A stretch of 64,000 nt of DNA from DATIBQ01 sp964573395. GTDB taxonomy: Bacteria; Patescibacteriota; Minisyncoccia; Phycocordibacterales; UBA9973. The stretch is taken from positions 1 through 64,000 of the forward strand of contig CAZNJI010000002.1 of assembly GCA_964573395.1 (NCBI GenBank). Reading direction: 5' to 3'. The translations under genes were made by a program, and so were the position numbers. Below the pieces are notes generated by a model. It was given only the letters and a program-made list of their open reading frames with translations, had not been told where the DNA came from and made no database searches. Positions 57,231 to 64,000 of this stretch are shown here, in pieces. Each line of letters starts with the position of its first letter. Position 1 is the first letter of the stretch.

Positions 57231-58103
57231 TTACCAAATATTAAGGCGGAAGAGTTTTTCAATGAATGCATCAGTACCGGAATTTCTGGCAGGAGTTCTC
57301 GGAACGGATGGTCGCGTTGGTACGCTGGTCGCATCGCTTGCAAACGTTGCCCGATTCAGCGTGCTGTCTGACCAGTACGGAGTCGGGAGCCTGCGCTTGA
57401 GTGCGGCATCGGCAAGAAGCGGCGCTCGTTCAAAACAAAAATTTCGATACTCCACGATTTTGTCGTTTTTCGATTTGTAGGTTTGGTAGTTGCCATTTTC
57501 AATCACAACCCCCTGGTCGGTAATCAGTGTTGGTGCAATGGCATTGAATCTGGCTTCTAGTACTTGCAGTCGGGCATTTTCTTCGTCAGTAAAGACAATA
57601 TCGGTATCTTTTGCCGAACAGATTGGGCCGGTTGGGGTTGTAAGGCCGCCGCCAGAAGATCCGCTTCCGCTCTGCCCTGTATTGCCAGTGTTATTTCCAA
57701 ACGGCGAACCATCTCCAAAATCACCCCCGCTTCCAAGACTTCCTCCCGCTCCGAAACTTCCGCCCGGTTCAAACGGTGGTGCGTCACCGAAAGCGGAAGC
57801 TGTTCCCGGCGTTCCTGTTCCTTCACCCCCGCTTCCGCTAGATCCTCCGCCTCCCGGGGTTGTATTACCTCCTCCGGCTGTTCCGCCAGTTCCTAGGCCT
57901 TCATTTTCAAAAATAGGGATGATCGGAACGTCTCCCCCTTCGCTCCCGGGATAAGATTTATCTCCCAAATTGAAGAAATCTCTAAAAGTTATTGGGGTAG
58001 AACTCCCCTCTTCTTGATTTTTCTTTAGTACAACGTATCGGTACACGACAAATGCAAGCAGTACTAATATGAGGATGAGGAAAATTTTCTTTACTGCGTT
58101 CAT
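57231..58103 (-). CDS. Membrane-anchored low-complexity protein of the secretion locus
   Basis: 290 residues: N-terminal membrane helix (7-25), a Gly/Ser/Pro-rich low-complexity stretch (70-170), then a folded part with two Cys (PICSAKDTDIVFTDEENARLQVLEARFNAIAPTLI ... YRNFCFERAPLL) and a Pro/Thr-rich end. No family recognised. 6 nt downstream of the 60116 gene. Its 3' end is repeated across an N-gap; the true stop is next to the GIY-YIG element. Confidence 0.6.
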   Translation of the reverse strand: MNAVKKIFLILILVLLAFVVYRYVVLKKNQEEGSSTPITFRDFFNLGDKSYPGSEGGDVPIIPIFENEGLGTGGTAGGGNTTPGGGGSSGSGGEGTGTPGTASAFGDAPPFEPGGSFGAGGSLGSGGDFGDGSPFGNNTGNTGQSGSGSSGGGLTTPTGPICSAKDTDIVFTDEENARLQVLEARFNAIAPTLITDQGVVIENGNYQTYKSKNDKIVEYRNFCFERAPLLADAALKRRLPTPYWSDSTLNRATFASDATSVPTRPSVPRTPARNSGTDAFIEKLFRLNIW

Positions 58104-58109
58104 GGCTTT

Positions 58110-60116
58110 TTACAGATTACTATAAAATACCGTTCCTGCGGCAGCTGAATAATTGACGATTTGGTCTTGCGCATCCATTTCTCGGCGCGCTTGGCCTACA
58201 AGCGGCGTATCGGTAACGTCGTATGCGGTATTGAGGCATGCCATGTTCACCGGCGTACCGGCAGCTGCCATTTGCGCAATGTGCCGATTACGGGCAGTGG
58301 TAACGATTTGAATCACTTCTCGCTTAATGTCTTCAAGTTCGGCAATGTTCATTTCAGTTTGTCGCTTTGCTTGGGAGTACTCATCTTGTATGTCGATAAT
58401 TGAACTGCTGTAGCTATTTAAATTTTGCGCTTCGCGCATGGCATCGGTCATCATGCCGCGAATGTAACCCTGATCAGCCGCTGCGCCGGTTGCCGCAAAT
58501 GCGCTTAAAATTCTTTCTTTCGTGAAAGTCGTATTGATAAAATCCATGTACTGCTGCAGCCAGCTGGTCCAGTTTTGGGCCAGCATTTGCCGCGCCTGTT
58601 CTCGAGATCCGATAGTCGATGCCTCAAACTCAAAACCAGGAAGAAGCCTTTGTTCGTTGATGGTTGCATCAACGAGAGCATATGCTGGAAAGACTAAATC
58701 GGAATTACTTCCGGCGAAGAAACCGGCATTACTCATATCCATCTGCGAAAATGCTGATTGAATTGAGCTATATCCCTGGTTTACTTCTCCTTCCCATCCA
58801 GTATGCGGTCCGGGAATACAGTAATCAAGCGAGCCAAGATTTGCCGGGATGCGCTCGAGCACTAAAGAGGAATCGGTACTGGCATTCAGAAAATCGTACT
58901 GGGTTTTCAATGCCGCGCGCAGATGCTGCGGGTTTCGAATGTTAAATTGCGCATTATTGAAGACGTTATCGGCACTGTTTCTATATAAACTATCTTGATC
59001 GAGGCCGATAATGTTGCCACTGCTATCATAAATAACGTTTGCACCAGGGCCGCCGAAATCAAACGTTCCTCCGCTGCTTGAACGGCTGCGAAGTGCCGTT
59101 AGCCCCTTGTTAAAGAGCTGGTTAATAATTGCATTGAAAATAGAAGCCAGAGATTCATTTACCTCGTCTGCCAGTTCGGTCTGTCTAATGACGGAAGTAG
59201 TCGTCATTTTCAACTGTTCGGCAATGATTGATCCGGGAGTAACCGTTTGCCAGCGGATACATTGCCTTTGCTGGTTTGCATCAGCATTTGCGGCATAAGG
59301 ATTGGCAGTAGTAGTACAATTTCCCGGGCTAGTACAAGTAACGGAAAGCCCAGTAGCGCCACCAAGAGTGTTTGTTGCGGTTGTGGGGGCTGCATACTCA
59401 ACACATTTTTTTTGCGAGAGAAAACCGCTTCCCTGGTTTAGTTCGTCTTTTACTTCAGTAATGGTTCTATCAATATTGCTTCCTAATTCGTTCGAAGCAC
59501 CGAAATAAGCACCAACCGGGTTGTAATTGTCTTCCAGGCTTGCAAACCACATGTCCCATCCGCCGCTTCGGAAGTCTTCGTTATAATTTTTAAATTGATT
59601 CCCTAAAATATTGTTTGGAAGAGAGGCTGCTGGGGTTGCCTTTCCGGTGAATTGACCCAAAATGGTATTCCTGATTATTTCTCCGAACAGGGGGTTTTTC
59701 TGAGGCAATACCCTTAAATACTGCCCTACCTGTTCTGATTCAATCGACTTGAAATATGAAGATGGATCTTGCACGTAAAATGGGTTTCCAGAAAAACCGC
59801 TATTTACCCAATTGAGCGTTGATTCAGTGACTTTTTGCAGCGCAAGTTTTGAAAGAGAGAATGCAATAGCGTCTCCGCAGCTTTCTTTCGAATTATTTTT
59901 ATTGTCGGCAACCGATACCTCCATGCTAACCTTATTTCTCAGAGAAGAAAAAAGACTACTAATCGCACCAGTAATGTTTATGCAGCTAATTGCGGCGGTT
60001 CCTGTTGCGGCCACCAGCCCCCCGCCGAACGAGCTCTGGGCAGAAGCCGGAATCGGGCGAACGGAAAAGAAAGAGAAGATGAGGAGAAAAATAGCAAAAG
60101 CACCTTTTAAGTTCAT
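58110..60116 (-). CDS. Large secreted protein of the secretion locus, unknown
   Basis: 668 residues with a signal peptide (1-26). Mostly helical with Asn/Gln/Ser-rich linkers and scattered cysteines; the C-terminal ~150 residues are a long helical/coiled-coil region (SSIIDIQDEYSQAKRQTEMNIAELEDIKREVIQIVTT). No catalytic motif. Overlaps the 60991 gene by ATGA. Helical, exported and next to VirB6-like genes, it could play a VirB5-like role, but that is inference. Confidence 0.6.
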   Translation of the reverse strand: MNLKGAFAIFLLIFSFFSVRPIPASAQSSFGGGLVAATGTAAISCINITGAISSLFSSLRNKVSMEVSVADNKNNSKESCGDAIAFSLSKLALQKVTESTLNWVNSGFSGNPFYVQDPSSYFKSIESEQVGQYLRVLPQKNPLFGEIIRNTILGQFTGKATPAASLPNNILGNQFKNYNEDFRSGGWDMWFASLEDNYNPVGAYFGASNELGSNIDRTITEVKDELNQGSGFLSQKKCVEYAAPTTATNTLGGATGLSVTCTSPGNCTTTANPYAANADANQQRQCIRWQTVTPGSIIAEQLKMTTTSVIRQTELADEVNESLASIFNAIINQLFNKGLTALRSRSSSGGTFDFGGPGANVIYDSSGNIIGLDQDSLYRNSADNVFNNAQFNIRNPQHLRAALKTQYDFLNASTDSSLVLERIPANLGSLDYCIPGPHTGWEGEVNQGYSSIQSAFSQMDMSNAGFFAGSNSDLVFPAYALVDATINEQRLLPGFEFEASTIGSREQARQMLAQNWTSWLQQYMDFINTTFTKERILSAFAATGAAADQGYIRGMMTDAMREAQNLNSYSSSIIDIQDEYSQAKRQTEMNIAELEDIKREVIQIVTTARNRHIAQMAAAGTPVNMACLNTAYDVTDTPLVGQARREMDAQDQIVNYSAAAGTVFYSNL

Positions 60117-60991
60117 GGCTGAATTATACTATAGCGCGTAAAAAAATTGCGGAGAGAATTAGTATACAAATCAAGCGATACCGTTGCGGCTCGATATAAA
60201 CTTGCTCCTGCAGCAGCTTTCAACGCATCCTTCTCTACATCTGCAATGAGAGAAAGAGACAGGGCAACCTTATCTAAGCTGTTTGTAATGCCGACATGCT
60301 CGCTTGCAACCCCGATTGGTACCTGCATGGTAATGAGTTCGCTCGCTAATCCCCGGTAGTTATTAATTATAGGAATGAGTCGTCCAAGCGATGCAGCGTC
60401 GCTGCTTTCAACACTGTCGAGCAGTACTTTGATTTCCGCAGTATTAGAGGCATATTTTGCTGTTGCGGTGTTTAGTTTGGCTGCATATGTTTCTAGATTC
60501 TTTCTAGTAGTTGGAATAGTTTTCACCGTGCTGATAGTGAGCGCATCCGTTAATTCAATATCGGCGCTTTCACCCATTTTCTTGGTTACTTCTTCCAGCA
60601 CACTTGAGTCGAGATTCTCGTTCTGGCTGAGCGCAACAGTGATAGCGAACAGTTCCCGCGAAGCGCGCTCGGTTTCGGTAAGCGCTTCCCCGGGTTTTTC
60701 ATTGACGCCGAGCTGTTTTTTCTTTGATTCAATAATGGTTTTGTTCGATACGCCGTCAGTAAGCGAAACGGTCGGATCAAGCCCCCAGAGCCGCTCTTCC
60801 CAATCGGGAATGCCATTTTCGTTCGAGTCCTTTCCAACAACGGTCGAAACCGTTTCTCCAGCAAGTGCTTTTTCCTGCCGCTGCAGTTGGTATTTTTTCC
60901 AGTACACTTGAAAACCAAAAAATGCCGCAACTATAAGAGCGACGATTGAGGCATTTTTAATGAATGTTTTGCTCGGAGCCTGAATAGCCAT
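60113..60991 (-). CDS. Membrane-anchored helical protein with thrombospondin-3-like calcium motif
   Basis: 292 residues: one membrane helix (13-30), then DSNENGIPDWEERLWGLDP, a thrombospondin type 3/EF-hand-like calcium loop (DxNxDGxxDxxE type), and a helical bundle (residues 90-292). Second gene of the run, overlapping its neighbours by 1 and 4 nt. Unknown role at the outer face of the membrane. Confidence 0.65.
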   Translation of the reverse strand: MAIQAPSKTFIKNASIVALIVAAFFGFQVYWKKYQLQRQEKALAGETVSTVVGKDSNENGIPDWEERLWGLDPTVSLTDGVSNKTIIESKKKQLGVNEKPGEALTETERASRELFAITVALSQNENLDSSVLEEVTKKMGESADIELTDALTISTVKTIPTTRKNLETYAAKLNTATAKYASNTAEIKVLLDSVESSDAASLGRLIPIINNYRGLASELITMQVPIGVASEHVGITNSLDKVALSLSLIADVEKDALKAAAGASLYRAATVSLDLYTNSLRNFFTRYSIIQP

Positions 60992-61350
60992 TATCGTGAG
61001 ACGCCGTAATTCTTCGGATCAACCATGAATACCGGTACGGTAACCGGCGGAGCGGTATTGGTGTAGCAGGTGCCAAAATCAGGAATGAGCCGGTAATTCC
61101 CGAGAATCTGGCCTCCGGGGGTTGGGGCTTTTAACCCGTAACGAATTGCGTACAATCCAGGCGGAGCAATGTTTGCCGGAAGCAAGAGCATTGGCCCGTA
61201 CTGTGCAGCACAGGTAATGCCCGGCAAACGAACGGAAAGAATGTTGCTGCTACCGAACGATTGGTTGAGCGCGGCATGCGCCGACGAGACAAAGACGAAC
61301 CCGGCCGCAAGGCATGATATAAAAATGAGTATCGGATGCTGCTTCATCAC
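60991..61350 (-). CDS. Small secreted protein, first gene of the secretion locus
   Basis: 119 residues: signal peptide ending AHAA, then a compact Pro/Gly/Tyr-rich beta domain with two Cys (TCAAQYGP and TCYTNTAPP). Overlaps the next start by one base. A TATACT box lies 9-10 nt upstream, suggesting the operon begins here. Not recognised. Confidence 0.65.
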   Translation of the reverse strand: MMKQHPILIFISCLAAGFVFVSSAHAALNQSFGSSNILSVRLPGITCAAQYGPMLLLPANIAPPGLYAIRYGLKAPTPGGQILGNYRLIPDFGTCYTNTAPPVTVPVFMVDPKNYGVSR

Positions 61351-61365
61351 GTAAGCAGTATAGCA

Positions 61366-62169
61366 CTACTTTTTCAGTTGCTTTGCAAGCAATTGGCAGA
61401 TTTTTTTCCAATCTAAAATCGAGAGATCTTCAGGGCGAGTAGAGCGGGATATGGTTGCTTCATCGAGCACTGAAAGTATTTCTTTTCCGTATTTTTCAGC
61501 CAATGTTTTTCCGATGGTTTTCCGTTTTTGGCCGAATGCCTGCTTGATTACCTCAAAAAAGAGGCGTTCATCCAAAGACGCAAAGAAATTCCGAGAAATA
61601 GTTTCTACGAGGAGGATTGCCGAGTCGACTTTTGGTGCAGGCGCAAATGCTCCGGCTGGAACCTTTGCGATTATTTTCGGTACTCCGTATGCTTTTACGG
61701 AAAGCGAAAGAATGCTCTCTTTTTTATTACGAGCCACTACCCGCTCAGCAACCTCTTTTTGCATCAACAGAACCATCTGTTCAGGTTGTTGTCGTGCGGA
61801 GAGAAATTTTTCCAAGATTGCGCCGGTAATGTAGTACGGAATATTGGCGACGAGCTTATACGAATGTTCTTTATAAAACGAAAGGACGTCAGGATTAAAA
61901 TCCAACACATCTTGCTCTATCAAATCGAGTTTTCCATTTTCAATCTCTTTCTTAAATGTTTCTTGTAAGAGTGGAATAAGGTCTCGATCTTTTTCAATCG
62001 CAATTACTTTTCCGGCAAAGAACAGAAGTTTTTCCGTAAGCGCTCCCAGGCCAGGGCCGATTTCAACAATGATGTCATCCGCAACGGGATCGCTGGCGTC
62101 GATTATTTTTGAAAGCGCACTCGCAGATTTCAAAAAGTGCTGGCCGAATTGTTTTTTGGCACGGATCAT
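61366..62169 (-). CDS. rsmA: 16S rRNA dimethyladenosine transferase RsmA (KsgA)
   Basis: 267 residues: KKQFGQHFL, SAM motif EIGPGLGALT, catalytic NIPYYITG (motif IV) and C-terminal helical domain (FGQKRKTIGKTL). Dimethylates A1518/A1519 in helix 45 of 16S rRNA. 2 nt downstream of the helicase gene, so probably co-transcribed with it. Confidence 0.96.
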   Translation of the reverse strand: MIRAKKQFGQHFLKSASALSKIIDASDPVADDIIVEIGPGLGALTEKLLFFAGKVIAIEKDRDLIPLLQETFKKEIENGKLDLIEQDVLDFNPDVLSFYKEHSYKLVANIPYYITGAILEKFLSARQQPEQMVLLMQKEVAERVVARNKKESILSLSVKAYGVPKIIAKVPAGAFAPAPKVDSAILLVETISRNFFASLDERLFFEVIKQAFGQKRKTIGKTLAEKYGKEILSVLDEATISRSTRPEDLSILDWKKICQLLAKQLKK

Positions 62170-62171
62170 TT

Positions 62172-64000
62172 TTAGATGAAGATAGTATACACACCTTCGC
62201 CTTCGCGTGTTTCCCGAGTGATAAGCTCTTCAGGAATGTCGAGCAGAAATTCACTCGGCAGTCGCACGTCGCGCATGCCGAAGATGGTGCGTACCGATGC
62301 GTAGCTTAAGAAAAGTTTTTCACGCGCGCGGGTAACGGCAACGTACATGAGCCGCCGCTCTTCTTCGCCGTCAGGGCCAACTTGCTTGATGTCGCGCTCA
62401 TGCGGAAAGAGTCCGTGTTCAAGCCCGGCAACGAAAACGATTTTGAACTCAAGCCCTTTGGATGCATGCACCGTCATCAGTTTCACCCCGCCTTTGGCGG
62501 AGCGAGCACCTTTCTCTTTTTCAATTTCAAGCGAGTCTTGATCGGATGCCAGTGTCGCATCTTCAATTAATTTCTCTACCCCTGCTACTGGTTCGAGATG
62601 GTCATACTTCAAAGAAAGGCTGACAAGTTCTTGTAGGTTTTCCAAATGCTCTGTTCCGTCTGCTTCGGCTTGATATGCCTTTTCAAAACCGCTTTCGGTA
62701 ATGATGAACTTAATGGTCTCCGAAACTTTTTTTGTTTCTGCTGTTACTTTTATTTTTTGGAGCAATGCATAAAAATCATCGACTAATTTTTTTGCTCTTG
62801 CCGGCAGCGTTTCGCGTTCACCGGAAAATATTTTTGCAACGGTTGTTTTGCCAATGCCCCGCACCGGCGTGTTAATAATCCGTTTCACATCTACGAGGCT
62901 CTCGGGGTTTAATGCCGCGCGCAGATAAGAGAGGACATCTTTAATTTCTTTCCGTTCGAAAAAGCGGATGCCGAGAACTTGGTACGGAATGTGCGAGTCT
63001 AAAAATGCTTCTTCCAAAACGCGTGATTGGAAATTGGTGCGATAGAGTACGGCAATATCTTCCGGTTTCACGGATCCGCCATCAAGCAATTCCACCACTC
63101 GTTCGACGATGAAACGAGCTTCATCCGCTTCGTCGTACGCGCAGTAGAGGGATATTTTTTCTCCATCAGTATTCGAGGTAAAAAGATTTTTTGGTTTTCG
63201 ATAGGTATTTTTGTTAATCAGTTCATTTGCGCTTGCGATAATTGTTTTCGTGGAACGGTAATTTTCTTCCAGCAGAATGACGGTAGCTTCCGGATAATCT
63301 TTTTCAAATTCCAAAATATTTTTTATGTTCGCGCCGCGCCATGAATAAATGCTTTGATCGGAGTCGCCGACGACGCACAAATTTTTCGACTGCTTCGCCA
63401 GGAGCGTGGCAAGACGATACTGCGGCTCGTTCGTGTCTTGATATTCATCGACATGAATATAGCTCCAGGTGTTGTGGCACCAGGAAAGCACTTCGGTATT
63501 TTTTTCCAACAGCTCAACAGTGTGCGTGAGTAGATCATCGAAATCAAGCGCTTTCTGTTCGCGTTTTAACGATTCGTATTTTGCCCACACGCGGGAAACA
63601 ATTTTGTAGTACGGATTCGGTTCGTTCGCAATTGAATCAGGGATAAGAAATTGCGAGACTGATTTGCTGATCAAACTTCGAATGCCCCGCGGCTCGAACT
63701 GCTTCGGATCAACAGCGTGATACTTCATTGCTTCTTTAATGAGCGACATCGAATCTCCATCATCGAGCAAACTAAAACGCGCTACCGTGCCGTTCCATGC
63801 GCCGAACTTTCGAAGCAAAAATACGCCGAGCGAATGGAAAGTTGAAACGAATGGCAGTTCGGTGCCGCGGGTTGTAAACGGAATGGTTTCAATCATTTCG
63901 GCTACCCGCTCGCGCATTTCGGTTGCTGCTTTGTTGGTAAATGTTACAGCAAGAATTTGCGATGGCGCGACGCCTTTGGAAATGATATGCGCGATGCGAT
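62172..64000 (-). CDS. UvrD/PcrA-type DNA helicase, 5' end outside the window
   Basis: The frame stays open to the window edge: the residues before the first internal Met read IAHIISKGVAPSQILAVTFTNKAATEMRERV, i.e. motif Ia, so Walker A lies beyond 64000. Seen: DEYQDTN (II), GDSDQSIYSWRGA (III), ENYRSTKTI (IV), TVHASKGLEFKIVFVAGLEHGLFPHE (V) and VAVTRAREKLFLSYA (VI). A 3'-5' SF1A helicase of repair and replication-conflict removal. The C-terminus ends soon after motif VI, without the long tail of PcrA. Confidence 0.95.
   Translation of the reverse strand, partial: RIAHIISKGVAPSQILAVTFTNKAATEMRERVAEMIETIPFTTRGTELPFVSTFHSLGVFLLRKFGAWNGTVARFSLLDDGDSMSLIKEAMKYHAVDPKQFEPRGIRSLISKSVSQFLIPDSIANEPNPYYKIVSRVWAKYESLKREQKALDFDDLLTHTVELLEKNTEVLSWCHNTWSYIHVDEYQDTNEPQYRLATLLAKQSKNLCVVGDSDQSIYSWRGANIKNILEFEKDYPEATVILLEENYRSTKTIIASANELINKNTYRKPKNLFTSNTDGEKISLYCAYDEADEARFIVERVVELLDGGSVKPEDIAVLYRTNFQSRVLEEAFLDSHIPYQVLGIRFFERKEIKDVLSYLRAALNPESLVDVKRIINTPVRGIGKTTVAKIFSGERETLPARAKKLVDDFYALLQKIKVTAETKKVSETIKFIITESGFEKAYQAEADGTEHLENLQELVSLSLKYDHLEPVAGVEKLIEDATLASDQDSLEIEKEKGARSAKGGVKLMTVHASKGLEFKIVFVAGLEHGLFPHERDIKQVGPDGEEERRLMYVAVTRAREKLFLSYASVRTIFGMRDVRLPSEFLLDIPEELITRETREGEGVYTIFI

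Noticed and set aside
57111..57480. Plus-strand frames around the third N-gap
   Set aside because: They are antisense to the 58103 gene and pass through N; no coding signs.
1..64000. CRISPR arrays, rRNA genes, IS transposases
   Set aside because: No regularly spaced direct repeats with unique spacers, no rRNA signature and no transposase or integrase gene were seen on either strand.

Overview
The window looks like part of a Patescibacteria (Candidate Phyla Radiation) chromosome, most likely a Parcubacteria/Paceibacteria lineage. Reasons: many surface proteins of types common in that group (an S74 intramolecular-chaperone protein, Trp-rich repeat proteins, Pro/Glu-rich tails); a chromosomal type IV secretion-like locus (PrgI, split VirB4, VirB6-like, pilin/NlpC-P60); short informational genes; tRNAs without a fully encoded CCA end; and few biosynthetic genes. 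TGA is an ordinary stop (ruvB, rluA), so this is not a code-25 lineage. Three runs of 100 N are each flanked by an identical 55-bp sequence, the signature of k-mer-overlapping contig ends, so the real chromosome is probably continuous there.

Layout. 1-10 kb: tRNA-His, a VKOR-type membrane protein, large secreted/surface proteins, an AI-2E-family permease, tRNA-Leu, rplS, a pseudouridine synthase. 10-13.7 kb: tRNA-Val, tRNA-Arg, a pilM-pilN-pilO cluster, ruvX. 13.7-17.8 kb: tRNA-Ser and a three-gene flavin electron-transfer module (FMN-binding protein, ApbE, RnfD/NqrB-like domain fused to a ferredoxin reductase), then mscL. 17.8-23.6 kb: tRNA-Arg, rpsT, ruvA-mutM, tRNA-Lys, a divergent ZIP/Fur pair and a DsbB plus thioredoxin-like pair. 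23.6-30.8 kb: holA-like gene, polA, tsaE and surface proteins. 31-38.4 kb: pilus ATPase, ruvB-yebC-ruvC, msrB, a SET-domain protein, an rRNA methyltransferase and an epimerase. 38.7-46.7 kb: tyrS, a class A PBP and the replication-origin neighbourhood (dnaN-dnaA / rpmH-rnpA-yidD-yidC) with DnaA-box-like tandem 9-mers on both sides of dnaA. 46.7-61.4 kb: an almost continuous minus-strand type IV secretion-like operon. 61.4-64 kb: rsmA and a UvrD/PcrA helicase cut by the window edge.

The most unusual signal is a set of small (about 55-180 bp) structured palindromic elements beside tRNA genes and at the ends of ruvB and rpsT. Their outer arms are copies, usually inverted, of the adjacent host sequence, and the inner part holds two stem-loops. 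The copies at tRNA-Ser and tRNA-Lys align along their whole core with compensatory stem changes, and those at rpsT and ruvB share a second core. Independently, a GIY-YIG nuclease gene sits between two secretion genes inside a perfect 22-bp inverted repeat, placed exactly at a stop codon. A second recurring property is leaderless-looking promoters, with a TATACT-type -10 box ending 6-7 nt before the start codon.
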